Assembly: GCA_028284605.1 (NCBI GenBank)
Contig: JANQRL010000047.1
Coordinates: 62,001-126,000, forward strand
Length of the DNA: 64,000 bases
Reading direction: 5' to 3'
From: Paracoccaceae bacterium
Lineage (GTDB): Bacteria > Pseudomonadota > Alphaproteobacteria > Rhodobacterales > Rhodobacteraceae
Numbering within the stretch: the first letter of the stretch is position 1; every line of letters begins with the position of its first letter. The notes below the pieces were generated by a model. It was not told where the DNA came from. It ran no database searches and saw only the letters and a list, made by a program, of their open reading frames with translations. Below, in pieces: positions 17,180-26,320 of this stretch. The translations under genes were made by a program, and so were the position numbers.

Positions 17180-17851
17180 ATGCCTAGGCGCGCGCCCCGC
17201 AGCTATACCGCGCTCGAAGAGCTTGGCCGGGTGCGCCTGTCGCGGCATTTCTACCTGCGCAATTTCCTCTATTCGGAGATCGGCAACTTCCATGGCCGGC
17301 CCAATCTGACGGACGATCCGGACCTGCTGATCGCCACGGGCACAAGGCTCTGCACCGATCTGCTCGATCCGCTGGCCGAGACCTTCGGGCCGCTGGCGAT
17401 CCGCTCCGGCCACCGCTCCGCCGCTCTGAACCATTTCGGCGCCACCGAGGTGCGGCCGCAGAAATGCTCGCGCAATGAGAGGAGCTATGCCGGCCATATC
17501 TGGGATCGCCGCGATAGCGCCGGCCGGATGGGGGCCTGTGTGTCGGTGGCGGTGCCCTGGTTCGCCGATCAGTATGCGCGGGGGCGGGACTGGCGCGACC
17601 TCGCCTGGTGGGTCCATGATCATCTGCCCTATCACGCAATGTACTTCTTCCCGAAGCTCGCCGCGTTCAACCTGACCTGGCGCGAGGCGCGGGCGCCCAG
17701 CATTGGCAGCTACATCGTGCCGAAGGGGATGCTGCTGGCGGAAGGGGCGGCGCCGGCGGAGGGCCAAGCTGAACGGCGGGCCCGCTACGCCGATTTCCCG
17801 CCGTTCCGTGGCATCGCCTATCCCGCGCTGCCGGAGCGTTGGGTGGCATGA
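17180..17851 (+). CDS. Peptidase M15-like protein of unknown function
   Basis: 223 aa. The central part, AIRSGHRSAALNHFGA near residue 75 followed about 25 residues later by GHIWDRRD, resembles the S-G-(Y/H)-R-S ... H-x-x-D zinc-site pattern of M15A D-Ala-D-Ala carboxypeptidase-like domains. No signal peptide is visible and several aromatic residues follow (AWWVHDHLPYHAMYFFP). It begins 42 bp after the HisD-like gene, the only sizeable gap in this stretch, and its stop overlaps the SDR start by four bases. A cell-wall role is unlikely in this setting; a zinc-dependent hydrolase of a small amide is possible. Confidence 0.6.
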   Translation: MPRRAPRSYTALEELGRVRLSRHFYLRNFLYSEIGNFHGRPNLTDDPDLLIATGTRLCTDLLDPLAETFGPLAIRSGHRSAALNHFGATEVRPQKCSRNERSYAGHIWDRRDSAGRMGACVSVAVPWFADQYARGRDWRDLAWWVHDHLPYHAMYFFPKLAAFNLTWREARAPSIGSYIVPKGMLLAEGAAPAEGQAERRARYADFPPFRGIAYPALPERWVA

Positions 17852-18612
17852 AACTGCCGCGCACCCCCTCGTTCCGGCTTGACGGCAGGCGGGCTCTGGT
17901 GGCCGGGGCGTCCTCCGGGATCGGGCTGGCCTGTGCCGCGGCGCTGGCGGAGTACGGCGCCGAGGTGGTGCTGGCGGCGCGGCGGGAGGCGGCGCTCTCG
18001 AACATCGCCGAGGCGATGACCGAGAGCGGCTGGGCGGCGCGGGCCCTGCCGCTCGACGTGACGGATATCGGCGCGACCGAGGCCGCGGTCGCGGCCCAGG
18101 GTCCCTTCGATATCCTGGTCAATTCCGCCGGGCTGGCGCGGCACGGGCCGGCGCTGGAGACGACCGAGGACGACTACGACGCGGTGACCGGGATCAATGT
18201 CCGGGCCGCCTTTTTCCTGACCCGCGCCGTGGCGAAGGGGCTGATCGAGGCGGGCCGGCCCGGCTCTCTGATCAACATCTCGTCCCAGATGGGCCATGTC
18301 GGCGGCATCGACCGGGCGGTCTATTGCGGGACGAAACATGCGGTGGAGGGGTTCACCAAGGCGATGGCCATCGAGTTCGGGCCGCATCGGGTGCGGGTCA
18401 ACACGATCTGCCCGACCTTCGTGCTGACCGACCTGACCCGGGAGACCTTCGCGGACCCGAAGCGGCGCAAGTGGATCGAGGAGAAGATCAAGCTCGGCCG
18501 CGCGGGGGAGGTCGAGGACCTGATGGGGGGCGTGGTTTTTCTGGCCTCCGACGCCTCGGCGCTGGTCACGGGGACCGCTCTGAGGGTCGACGGGGGGTGG
18601 ACGGCGGAATGA
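17848..18612 (+). CDS. Short-chain dehydrogenase/reductase
   Basis: 254 aa from the ATG at 17848, which overlaps the preceding stop as ATGA. The cofactor motif is VAGASSGIGLACAAALAE (about residues 15-32), NSAGLARHG stands for the usual NNAG, and the active site is Ser in INISSQMG with Tyr and Lys in VYCGTKHAVEG. The end VTGTALRVDGGW is the standard classical-SDR closing. It probably oxidises a secondary alcohol formed in the same operon. In dihydroxypropanesulfonate clusters an SDR accompanies HpsN, but the family is too broad for a substrate call. Confidence 0.9.
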   Translation: MKLPRTPSFRLDGRRALVAGASSGIGLACAAALAEYGAEVVLAARREAALSNIAEAMTESGWAARALPLDVTDIGATEAAVAAQGPFDILVNSAGLARHGPALETTEDDYDAVTGINVRAAFFLTRAVAKGLIEAGRPGSLINISSQMGHVGGIDRAVYCGTKHAVEGFTKAMAIEFGPHRVRVNTICPTFVLTDLTRETFADPKRRKWIEEKIKLGRAGEVEDLMGGVVFLASDASALVTGTALRVDGGWTAE

Positions 18613-19634
18613 GTAGCGAGGCGCGGGTCAGTTCCCTCGATGTGGCGCGGCGCGCAGGCGTGTCGCGGTCGGCCGTCTCCCGGGTCTTCACGCCCGGCGC
18701 CTCTGCCTCGGCGGAGACCGCGGCGAAGGTGCGGCGCGCGGCGGAGGAGCTGGGGTACCGGCCCAATGCCCTGGCCCGGGCGGTGATCACCGGGCGGAGC
18801 CGGATCATCGGGCTGATCGTGGCCTATCTCGACAACCAGTTCTATCCGGTGGCCCTCGAGAGGCTCTCGAATGCGCTCCAGGAGCGGGGTTATCACATTC
18901 TGATCTTCACGGCGGGCAACCGGGACGAGGATATTTCCGGCATCCTTCAGGAGCTGATCGAGTTTCAGGTGGACGGGATCATCACCGCCTCGGTGGGGAT
19001 GACCAACGACCTGACCCGGCGCTGCGCGGCGGCGGGCATCCCGGTGGTGATGTTCAACCGGGGCCAGCCGGGATCGGGGCTGTCGTCGGTGACCTCGGCG
19101 AACCGGGCGGGGGGCGCGAAGCTCGCCGAGTTCCTCGTCGCCGGCGGGCATGCGCGGATCGCCCATGTGGCGGGGTGGCAGGGCTCCTCCACCGGGGTGG
19201 ACCGGAAGACCGGCTTTGTCGACCGGCTGGCGGCTTTGGGGCGCGAACCGCTCGATGTCATTGACGGGATGTATGACCGGGAGATCACCATGGCGGCGAC
19301 ACGGGACCTGATGGCGCGGCCCGCGCCCCCGGACGCGATCTTTGCCGGGTCCGACCATACCGCCTTTGCCGTCATGGATGTGCTGCGGGGCGAGTTGGGC
19401 CTCGACGTGCCGGGCGATGTCTCGGTCGTCGGCTATGACGACGTGCCCATCGCCGCCTGGCCCGGCTATGACCTGACCACGATCCGCCAGCCGGTGGGCC
19501 GGATGGTGGAGGCGACGGTGGAGACATTGCTGGCCCAGATCGAGGCGCCGGACCGCCCGGCCCAGGCGCTCGAAATCGCGGGCGACTTGATCTTGCGCGG
19601 CTCGGCCCGCATTCCCGAAGGATATGGCCCATGA
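18609..19634 (+). CDS. LacI-family transcriptional regulator
   Basis: 341 aa starting at the ATG at 18609, overlapping the SDR stop as ATGA. The N-terminal helix-turn-helix (SLDVARRAGVSRSAVSRVF) and hinge (YRPNALARAVITGRS) are typical. The periplasmic-binding-like sensor domain runs from about residue 60, with GYDDVPIAAWPGYDLTTIRQP near the end. Because it is embedded in the plus-strand operon, the obvious targets are the three TTGCA-N6-TGCAA palindromes 5.9-6.0 kb upstream at the divergent promoter. A sugar or sugar-derived effector fits the ABC importer class. Autoregulation would follow from operon membership. Confidence 0.9.
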   Translation: MSSEARVSSLDVARRAGVSRSAVSRVFTPGASASAETAAKVRRAAEELGYRPNALARAVITGRSRIIGLIVAYLDNQFYPVALERLSNALQERGYHILIFTAGNRDEDISGILQELIEFQVDGIITASVGMTNDLTRRCAAAGIPVVMFNRGQPGSGLSSVTSANRAGGAKLAEFLVAGGHARIAHVAGWQGSSTGVDRKTGFVDRLAALGREPLDVIDGMYDREITMAATRDLMARPAPPDAIFAGSDHTAFAVMDVLRGELGLDVPGDVSVVGYDDVPIAAWPGYDLTTIRQPVGRMVEATVETLLAQIEAPDRPAQALEIAGDLILRGSARIPEGYGP

Positions 19635-20602
19635 AAGGCTTCGACCCGAAATTCCGCGATTTCCCCGATTTCATCATCGGGATCACCAAGGAGATCTGGG
19701 AGGATCGCGGTATCCACACGCTGCACGATTATTACGCGCCGGAGATCGTGGTGCGCTCGCCGGGGTCCGTGGTGGTGGGCAATCAGGGGGTGATCGCGGC
19801 GACGATGGCGACGCTGCATGAGTTCCCGGATCGAGTGCTGTTGGGCGAGGATGTGATCTGGTCGGGCGACCCGGAGACGGGGATGCTGTCGTCGCATCGA
19901 CTGCTCTCGACCGCGACCCATTCAGGGGAGGGGGTCTATGGGCACCCCACCGGCAAGCGGCTGATCTATCGCATCCATGCCGATTGCCACGCCAAGGGGA
20001 ACGTGATCGACGATGAATGGCTGGTGCGGGATCAGGGCGCGATTGTGCGCCAGCTCGGCCTCGACCCGAAAGCCTATGCCGCCGATCTGATCGCCCGGGA
20101 AGGGGGGCCGGAGGCTGCGGTGCGGCCGCTCAGCCCCGAGACCGACCGGGAGGGGCCCTATAAGGGGCGGGGGAACGACAACGAGTGGGGGCAGCGGCTC
20201 GGCGATATTCTCAGCCGGATCATGGGCGCGGATATGAGCGTGATCCCGGACGCTTACGACCGAGCCTGTCATCTGGGCTATCCCGGAGGGATCACCGATC
20301 ACGGGGTCGGGGCGGCCGACCGATTCTGGATGGGGCTCCGGGCGGCGTTTCCCTCCGCGCAGTTCACCATCGAGCACCGGATCGGGCGCGAGGACGCGAT
20401 GATGTCGCCGCGCGCCGCGATCCGCTGGTCGCTCTGGGGCCGGCACGACGGCTGGGGGGCCTTCGGGGCGCCGACCGGGGCGATGGTCTATGTCATGGGC
20501 ATCACCCATGCCGAGTTCGGACCCTGGGGGCTGCGGCGCGAATACACGATCTACGACGAAACCGCGATCTGGAAGCAGATCCTGCTGGCGGAGGGGGTCT
20601 AG
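19631..20602 (+). CDS. Large SnoaL/NTF2-like protein, probably two domains
   Basis: 323 aa. The first half (HDYYAPEIVVRSPGSVVVGNQGVIAAT) shows the SnoaL beginning in which a short helix is followed by a V-x-G-x-x-(G/A) turn. The second half (about residues 200-320) repeats the fold and ends REYTIYDETAIWKQI, a common NTF2-like closing. ATGA overlap with lacI upstream, and only 2 bp to the RidA gene. The pairing with another two-domain SnoaL protein (8199-9224) encoded at the end of the opposite operon suggests both act in the same pathway. Reaction unknown. Confidence 0.72.
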   Translation: MKGFDPKFRDFPDFIIGITKEIWEDRGIHTLHDYYAPEIVVRSPGSVVVGNQGVIAATMATLHEFPDRVLLGEDVIWSGDPETGMLSSHRLLSTATHSGEGVYGHPTGKRLIYRIHADCHAKGNVIDDEWLVRDQGAIVRQLGLDPKAYAADLIAREGGPEAAVRPLSPETDREGPYKGRGNDNEWGQRLGDILSRIMGADMSVIPDAYDRACHLGYPGGITDHGVGAADRFWMGLRAAFPSAQFTIEHRIGREDAMMSPRAAIRWSLWGRHDGWGAFGAPTGAMVYVMGITHAEFGPWGLRREYTIYDETAIWKQILLAEGV

Positions 20603-20604
20603 CC

Positions 20605-21003
20605 ATGGGCCGGAAACCGATCGAGCCGGAAAGCCTGAGGCACTATGTCGAGGACTGGCATATGTCGCCGGCCATCGATACCGGCGCGCTGGTCTTCTTC
20701 ACCGGAATGACGGGGCATACGGTCGGCGGACCGCCGGACCCGGATGCCCGGGTTCAGATCGAGCGCGCGTTTGAGCGGGTTGCGGCGACGCTCGCCGAGG
20801 GCGGCATGCACTTCGGGAATGTAGTCGAGATGACGACCTACCATATTGGGCTGCGGGATCACCTTGCCGTCTTCCGCGAGATCCGCGACCGCCATGTCCG
20901 GCAGCCCTATCCGGCCTGGACCGCCATCGAGGTCGCGGGGTTCGTCACCCCCGGCATCATCTGTGAAATCCGTGTGATCGCTCAAAAGGACCCGGCGACA
21001 TGA
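20605..21003 (+). CDS. RidA/YjgF-family protein (enamine/imine deaminase type)
   Basis: 132 aa from the ATG at 20605. The YjgF fold is recognisable by GALVFFTGMTGHT, the DARVQIERAFERVAATLAEGG helix, NVVEMTTYHIG and the closing strand ICEIRVIAQ. The catalytic arginine, usually in the penultimate strand, probably corresponds to the Arg of CEIRVIA. RidA proteins hydrolyse reactive 2-aminoacrylate-like enamines; catabolic paralogues act on ring-opened intermediates. It lies between SnoaL and cupin genes with a four-base overlap downstream, so a pathway-specific role is more likely than housekeeping. Confidence 0.85.
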   Translation: MGRKPIEPESLRHYVEDWHMSPAIDTGALVFFTGMTGHTVGGPPDPDARVQIERAFERVAATLAEGGMHFGNVVEMTTYHIGLRDHLAVFREIRDRHVRQPYPAWTAIEVAGFVTPGIICEIRVIAQKDPAT

Positions 21004-21962
21004 CCCTCTCGACCCCTCAGATCGTCCGCTATGGCGAGCTGAAGCCCTGCAAGACCGCCTTCATCGACGCCCATACGCCGGGCTCGGACCGGAAGGAGAA
21101 TTTCACGATCATCGGCGGGGGCGTGAGCGAAAGCCCGGACCAGCATGTCCACATCACCGACCGGATCGGGTTCAATATCGGGGCCGCCGGGCAGCCGCCG
21201 AAATGCCGCAACTCGCTGCACTCGCATCGGACGGCGGAGGTGTTTTTCGTGCTCTCCGGCCGCTGGCGGTTCTTCTGGGGCCGCTGGGGCAATGCGGGCG
21301 AGGTGGTGCTGGAGCCGGGCGATATCTTCAACATCCCCACCGGCATCTTCCGGGGGTTCGAGAATATCGGCGAGGATTACGGGATGATCATGGCGATCCT
21401 CGGTGGCGACGATGCCGGAGGCGGGGTGATCTGGGCGCCGCAGGTGATCGAGGATGCCGCGGACCACGGCCTCGTATTGTCGGAGGAGGGTAAGCTCTAC
21501 GACACCAAGGAGGGCGCGGCGCTGCCCGAGGGGGTCGGGCCGATGCCGCTTCTGACCGAGGAGGAGCTGGAGAATTATCCCGAACCCGCGACCTGCGAGG
21601 TCGTGCCGGATTACGTGGCGCGCTATCTCGACATGATGGCGCTTGCCGCTCGGGCGCCCTGCAAGGTGATCGGGGACCCGGCGCTGATCCAGGACCGGCC
21701 CGGGTTCGAGGTGGAGTTGCTGAGCCGGGGCTCGATCCCGGGCGAGAGGCACACCCATGAGAAACCCACCGTGCTGATGCCGGTGAAGGGGCATTGGCGG
21801 CTGGATTGGGACGGCGGCGGCGCGGCTTTGGCGCCGGGGGATACCGCGCTGGTCCCGGCGGGGGCGGCCCATGCGCTCGCGCCCTCGATGACCGGGGAGG
21901 CGGCGCTCTACCGGATCACCGCGACCGAGGATTCCGCCGGGCCGACCTGGCGGGCGGCGTGA
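21000..21962 (+). CDS. Two-domain cupin protein
   Basis: 320 aa bicupin. The first cupin (about residues 60-130) has the metal site pattern LHSHRTAEVFFVLSGRW followed by EPGDIFNIPTGIFRGFEN. The second (about 240-310) shows ERHTHEKPTVLMPVKGHW and APGDTALVPAGAAHALAP. Both halves keep the histidine/glutamate-like ligand positions, so a metal-dependent isomerase or dioxygenase is possible. The start overlaps the RidA stop as ATGA. Bicupins include ring-cleaving dioxygenases and sugar isomerases; nothing in the sequence decides between these. It belongs to the ABC/HisD-like operon. Confidence 0.82.
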   Translation: MTLSTPQIVRYGELKPCKTAFIDAHTPGSDRKENFTIIGGGVSESPDQHVHITDRIGFNIGAAGQPPKCRNSLHSHRTAEVFFVLSGRWRFFWGRWGNAGEVVLEPGDIFNIPTGIFRGFENIGEDYGMIMAILGGDDAGGGVIWAPQVIEDAADHGLVLSEEGKLYDTKEGAALPEGVGPMPLLTEEELENYPEPATCEVVPDYVARYLDMMALAARAPCKVIGDPALIQDRPGFEVELLSRGSIPGERHTHEKPTVLMPVKGHWRLDWDGGGAALAPGDTALVPAGAAHALAPSMTGEAALYRITATEDSAGPTWRAA

Positions 21963-22034
21963 GCGGGGAGGGTCGGCTTGTTTGTCGCCGGGCGGTCCGG
22001 GCCGGCGCTCGGACCCCGGGCGCGGCGGGCTGAG

Positions 22035-22652
22035 ATGGCCGGCCGCGCCGATCCAGACGCGACCCGGGAGGTCTATGAACGCCAGGCGGCGGCCTATGAC
22101 GCGCAGCGCTCCCGGGCGCTTTTCGAGGCGCGCTGGCTGGCGCGGTTCGCCGGCTGCCTGCCGGCGGGCGGCCGGGTCCTCGATCTCGGCTGCGGCGCGG
22201 GGGAGCCGATCGCGCGGTGGTTCATCGCCGAGGGATTTCGCGTCACCGGGGTCGATTTCGCAGAAGCTATGCTGGACATCGCCCGCACCCGTTGGCCGGA
22301 GGGCGATTGGCGGCAGGGGGATATGCGGGAGCTCGATCTGGGCGCGCGTTTCGACGGGATCGTGGCCTGGGACAGCTTCTTTCACCTCACCCCGGACGAG
22401 CAGCGGGTGTGCATCGGCCAGATGGCGCGGCATCTGGAGCCGGGCGGGACGTTGATGATGACCGTGGGTCCTATGGCGGGGGAGGTCACCGGCCATGTCG
22501 GCGGCGAGCCGGTCTATCACGCCTCGCTCTCGCCCGCGGGTTATGCCGTCTGTCTTGAGGAGAACGGCCTGCGCCTGACCGGGTTTCTGGCCGAGGATGC
22601 GGAGGCCGACCGCCACTCCGTGTTGATGGCCCGCAAGGAGGACGTCCCATGA
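22035..22652 (+). CDS. Class I SAM-dependent methyltransferase
   Basis: 205 aa from the ATG at 22035; a TTG at 21978 would add 19 residues. The SAM-binding motif I is RVLDLGCGAGEPIARW near residue 45, with the acidic motif II at VTGVDFAEAMLDIAR and motif III near GDMRELDLGARFDGIVAWD. It resembles small-molecule methyltransferases of the UbiE/Tam type. It follows the bicupin after 72 bp and overlaps the MetE-like gene by four bases. A methylation or demethylation step linked with the next gene is possible, but the substrate cannot be named. Confidence 0.85.
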   Translation: MAGRADPDATREVYERQAAAYDAQRSRALFEARWLARFAGCLPAGGRVLDLGCGAGEPIARWFIAEGFRVTGVDFAEAMLDIARTRWPEGDWRQGDMRELDLGARFDGIVAWDSFFHLTPDEQRVCIGQMARHLEPGGTLMMTVGPMAGEVTGHVGGEPVYHASLSPAGYAVCLEENGLRLTGFLAEDAEADRHSVLMARKEDVP

Positions 22653-23770
22653 TCCCTACCACCCATGTCGGCTCCCTGCCGCGGAGCCAGGAGGTCGTGG
22701 ATTTCATCTTCGCCCGGGAGCGCGGGGAGGATTATGACCGGGCTGCCTTCGATGCCGCGATGACGGCGGCGGTTGGGGAGGTAGTTCGGCGACAATCAGA
22801 GGCTAGGATCGACATTGTTTCCGATGGAGAAACATCGAAGATCAGCTACGCCACTTACGTGAAGGACCGCTATACCGGCTTCGAGGGGGACAGTCCGAGG
22901 AACGCGCCGGCGGACCTGAAGATGTTCCCGTCCTTCCTCGAACGGCTGAAGGACGATGGCGGCACCCCGACCTATGCGCGGCCGATGTGCGTGGGCGAAG
23001 TGCGCTCTAAGGGGCAGGGGGAGTTGGAGAAGGACATCGCCAATCTGACCGCGGCGATGGCGGAGCATGGGGTGGCGCGGGGCTTCATGAATGCGGCCTC
23101 GCCAGGGGTTATCTCTCTGTTTCTACAGAACGATTTCTACCCGACCCGGGAGGCCTATCTGGCTGCGCTGGCAGATGCGATGAAGGCGGAATATGAGACC
23201 ATCGTGGCCGCCGGGCTCGACCTGCAACTGGACTGCCCGGACCTCGCGCTCTCCCGCCATATGCTCTTCACCGACCTCTCCGACGACGAGTTCGTGAAGG
23301 TGGCGGATATGCATGTGGAAGCGCTGAACCACGCGCTTGCCGACGTGCCGGCGGAGAAGGTGCGGGTGCATATCTGCTGGGGCAATTACGAGGGGCCCCA
23401 TGTCTGCGACATTCCGATGGCGCGGATGTTCGACACGCTGATGGCGGCCAAGGCGCGCTATGTGCTCTTCGAGACGTCGAACCCGCGGCACGGGCACGAA
23501 TGGGCCGTGTTCCGGGACCGGGCGGCGGATATCCCGGAGGACAAGGTGCTGGTGCCGGGGGTGATCGACTCCACGACGAATTTCGTGGAGCACCCCGATC
23601 TGGTGGCCCAGCGGATCGCCCGGTTTGTCGGGATCGTGGGGGCGGAGCGGGTCATCGCCGGGTCCGATTGCGGGTTCGGGACCTTCGCGGGGTTCGGGGC
23701 CGTGGACCCGGAAATCGCCTGGGCGAAGCTCGCGGCCTTGTCGGAGGGGGCGCGGCGGGTGGAGGCTTGA
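22649..23770 (+). CDS. Cobalamin-independent methionine synthase II-like zinc methyl/alkyltransferase
   Basis: 373 aa, the size of the single-domain MetE C-terminal homologues (full MetE is about 750 aa). It starts IPTTHVGSLPRSQEV, the family N-terminus. Zinc ligands are probably His and Cys in VHICWGNYEGPH (about residue 235) and Cys in GSDCGFGTF near residue 340. Homologues include epoxyalkane:coenzyme M transferases and enzymes moving methyl groups from methylated thiols. It is the last gene of the long operon and is preceded by a methyltransferase. Its stop codon overlaps the -35 element of the copA promoter. Confidence 0.85.
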   Translation: MIPTTHVGSLPRSQEVVDFIFARERGEDYDRAAFDAAMTAAVGEVVRRQSEARIDIVSDGETSKISYATYVKDRYTGFEGDSPRNAPADLKMFPSFLERLKDDGGTPTYARPMCVGEVRSKGQGELEKDIANLTAAMAEHGVARGFMNAASPGVISLFLQNDFYPTREAYLAALADAMKAEYETIVAAGLDLQLDCPDLALSRHMLFTDLSDDEFVKVADMHVEALNHALADVPAEKVRVHICWGNYEGPHVCDIPMARMFDTLMAAKARYVLFETSNPRHGHEWAVFRDRAADIPEDKVLVPGVIDSTTNFVEHPDLVAQRIARFVGIVGAERVIAGSDCGFGTFAGFGAVDPEIAWAKLAALSEGARRVEA

Positions 23771-23797
23771 CCTTCCAGTGATGGGAACCTTTATGGT
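23767..23797 (+). promoter_or_regulatory. MerR-type (CueR) promoter of copA
   Basis: A -35 TTGACC (23767-23772) and a -10 TATGGT (23792-23797) are separated by exactly 19 bp, the overlong spacer that MerR-family activators untwist. The spacer carries an imperfect dyad, CCTTCC ... GGGAAC, resembling copper-responsive CueR sites. The -35 includes the TGA stop of the MetE-like gene. The adjacent cueR gene supplies the regulator. Confidence 0.75.
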
Positions 23798-23833
23798 GCG
23801 GGGTGCTCGCGTCGAATCGAAGGTCTCAACCCG

Positions 23834-26320
23834 TTGTCAGAACTGACCTTTTCCCTTTCCGGGCTGTCCTGCGCCTCCTGCGTGGCGCGGGCGGAGGCGG
23901 TATTGCGCGAGGTCGAGGGCGTGGCGGAGGCGCGGGTGAACCTGGCGCGGGAGAGTGCGACGGTCTCCGGCGGGGCATCTGCCAAGGTGCTGGCCGAGGC
24001 CCTCGACGGTGCCGGTTATCCGGCCCGCCGGACCCGTGTGGCACTGCGGGTGGAGGGGTTGAGCTGCGCATCTTGCGTCGGTCGGGCCGAGGCGGCTTTG
24101 CGGGGCGTGCCCGGCGTGCTTTCGGCGAGCGTCAACCTGGCCAATGAGACGGCGCAGGTCGAGGTCCTCGATGGTGCGGCAGCGCCGGAGAGGCTTGCGG
24201 CAGCTTTGACGGAGGCCGGCTATCCGGCCCGTCCTGCCGATTCCGCCGCGCCGCCCGCCGAGGCCCGCGCCGGGGAGATCGCCGCCCTGCGTCGCCGCAC
24301 ATTGTTGGCGGTGCTGCTGGCGCTGCCGGTCTTCGTCCTCGAAATGGGCAGCCATGTCGTGCCGGGGATGCACCCTCTGATCGCCCGGACCATCGGGGTC
24401 GAGACCTCCTGGCTGATCCAGTTCGTCCTGACCACCCTCGTCCTTGCCGGCCCGGGGCGGGTGTTCTTTGCCAAGGGGGTGCCGGCGCTCTTGCGCGGGG
24501 CGCCCGACATGAACGCCCTTGTCGCCCTCGGCACCGGGGCCGCCTGGGGCTATTCGACGGTGGCGCTGTTCCTGCCCGCTCTGTTCCCGGAGGGCACCCG
24601 CGCGGTCTATTTCGAGGCGGCGGCGGTGATCTCTACCCTGATCCTCATCGGCCGGCTGCTGGAGGCCCGCGCCAAGGGCCGCGCCGGGGCGGCCATCGAG
24701 CGGCTGATGGGGCTGCGTCCGACCACGGCCCGGGTCGAGCGGGACGGCGTGGTCGCCGACCTGCCGCTGGCGGAGATCGTGGTGGACGACATCCTCCTCG
24801 TGCGGCCGGGGGAGCGGTTGGCGGTGGACGGGGAGGTGCTGTCGGGCGCCTCTTATGTCGACGAGAGCATGATCACCGGAGAGCCGGTGCCGGTGGAGAA
24901 AGTCCCGGGCGCGGCGGTCGTGGGCGGGACGGTGAACGGGACCGGGGCGCTCCGGGTGCGGGCCACGGCGGTGGGCGAGGCGACGATGCTTGCGCAGATC
25001 ATCCGCATGGTGGAGGCGGCGCAGGGGGCGAAACTGCCGATCCAGGCCCTTGTGGACCGGATCACGGCTTTCTTCGTGCCTCTGGTGATCGGGGTCGCCG
25101 TGCTGACCGTCCTGATCTGGCTTCTCTTCGGCCCGGACCCGACGCTGGCTTTGGTGGCCGGGGTCTCCGTCCTGATCATCGCCTGCCCCTGTGCGATGGG
25201 GCTGGCCACGCCGACCTCGATCATGGTGGGCACGGGTCGGGCGGCGGAGCTGGGCGTGCTCTTCGGCAAGGGGGAGGCGCTTCAGACGCTCCAGAACACC
25301 CGGGTCGTGGCCCTCGACAAGACCGGGACGCTGACCCTCGGGCGCCCGGATCTGACCAGTCTGGTGCCTGCGGTGGGATGGTCGGAAGCGGAGGTTCTGA
25401 CGCTGGTCGCGGCGGTCGAAGCCGCCTCCGAACATCCGGTGGCGCGGGCGCTGATGCGGGCGGCGGAGGCGCGGGACCTGACCGTGCCCGAGGCGACCGG
25501 GGTGCAGGCGGTGCCGGGGATGGGCGTGACCGGGCAGGTGGCGGGCCGGACCGTCGCGGTGGGGGCAGGGCGCTACATGGCGACGCTGGGGATCGACCTC
25601 GGCGCGCTGGCGGACGCTGCCGATACAATGGCCGGCGATGGCGAAACCCCGCTCTTCGCGGCGGTGGACGGGGCGGTCGTCGCGGCCCTCGGCGTCTCCG
25701 ACCCGATCAAGCCGGGCAGCGCGGCGTCTGTGGCGGCGCTCCGCGATCTCGGGCTGAGCGTCGCCATGGTCACCGGCGATGCTGAGGCCACCGCCCGCGC
25801 TATCGCGGGACGGCTGGGGATCGAGCACGTGGTCGCCGAGGTCCTGCCCGACGGCAAGCGCGAGGCGGTGCGGGCGTTGCGCGCCGCCCACGGCCCGGTG
25901 GCCTTCGTCGGCGACGGGATCAACGACGCGCCGGCCCTGGCCGAGGCGGAGACCGGCGTGGCCATCGGCACCGGCACCGATATCGCCATGGAGGCGGCGG
26001 ATGTGGTCCTGATCTCCGGCGACCTTTCGGGGCTCCTGAATGCACTCGAACTGAGCCGGGCAACCATGCGGAACATAAGGCAGAACCTGTTCTGGGCCTT
26101 CGCCTATAACGCCGCGCTGATCCCGGTGGCGGCGGGGCTGCTTCACCCGCTCTGGGGCACGCTGCTCTCGCCGATGCTGGCGGCAGGCGCGATGGCGCTG
26201 TCGTCGGTCTTCGTGGTGACGAACGCGCTGCGCCTGCGGCGGGTCACGCCCGCCCTGCCGAGAGCGGACGCGCAGGTCCGGGTCGCGTCCCCGCGCGCCC
26301 GCCAGGAGGCCCACCCATGA
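23834..26320 (+). CDS. copA: Cu(I)-exporting P1B-type ATPase
   Basis: 828 aa from a TTG start (no ATG or GTG in frame nearby). Two N-terminal heavy-metal-associated domains each carry a CASC copper site (about residues 13-16 and 77-80). The membrane metal motif CPC lies in [12 protein letters not shown] near residue 450. The TGEP actuator loop, the phosphorylation motif DKTGTLT near 494, the nucleotide-domain HP in [10 protein letters not shown] and the hinge [13 protein letters not shown] near 690 are all intact. CPC with CASC domains means monovalent copper export from the cytoplasm. It is driven by the 19-bp-spacer promoter and overlaps cueR by four bases. Confidence 0.95.
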   Translation: MSELTFSLSGLSCASCVARAEAVLREVEGVAEARVNLARESATVSGGASAKVLAEALDGAGYPARRTRVALRVEGLSCASCVGRAEAALRGVPGVLSASVNLANETAQVEVLDGAAAPERLAAALTEAGYPARPADSAAPPAEARAGEIAALRRRTLLAVLLALPVFVLEMGSHVVPGMHPLIARTIGVETSWLIQFVLTTLVLAGPGRVFFAKGVPALLRGAPDMNALVALGTGAAWGYSTVALFLPALFPEGTRAVYFEAAAVISTLILIGRLLEARAKGRAGAAIERLMGLRPTTARVERDGVVADLPLAEIVVDDILLVRPGERLAVDGEVLSGASYVDESMITGEPVPVEKVPGAAVVGGTVNGTGALRVRATAVGEATMLAQIIRMVEAAQGAKLPIQALVDRITAFFVPLVIGVAVLTVLIWLLFGPDPTLALVAGVSVLIIACPCAMGLATPTSIMVGTGRAAELGVLFGKGEALQTLQNTRVVALDKTGTLTLGRPDLTSLVPAVGWSEAEVLTLVAAVEAASEHPVARALMRAAEARDLTVPEATGVQAVPGMGVTGQVAGRTVAVGAGRYMATLGIDLGALADAADTMAGDGETPLFAAVDGAVVAALGVSDPIKPGSAASVAALRDLGLSVAMVTGDAEATARAIAGRLGIEHVVAEVLPDGKREAVRALRAAHGPVAFVGDGINDAPALAEAETGVAIGTGTDIAMEAADVVLISGDLSGLLNALELSRATMRNIRQNLFWAFAYNAALIPVAAGLLHPLWGTLLSPMLAAGAMALSSVFVVTNALRLRRVTPALPRADAQVRVASPRARQEAHP

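Noticed and set aside
13813..22652. Natural-product (polyketide) cluster suggested by SnoaL, methyltransferase and oxidoreductases
   Set aside because: No polyketide, peptide or terpene synthase and no carrier protein is present; the importer and dehydrogenases indicate catabolism.
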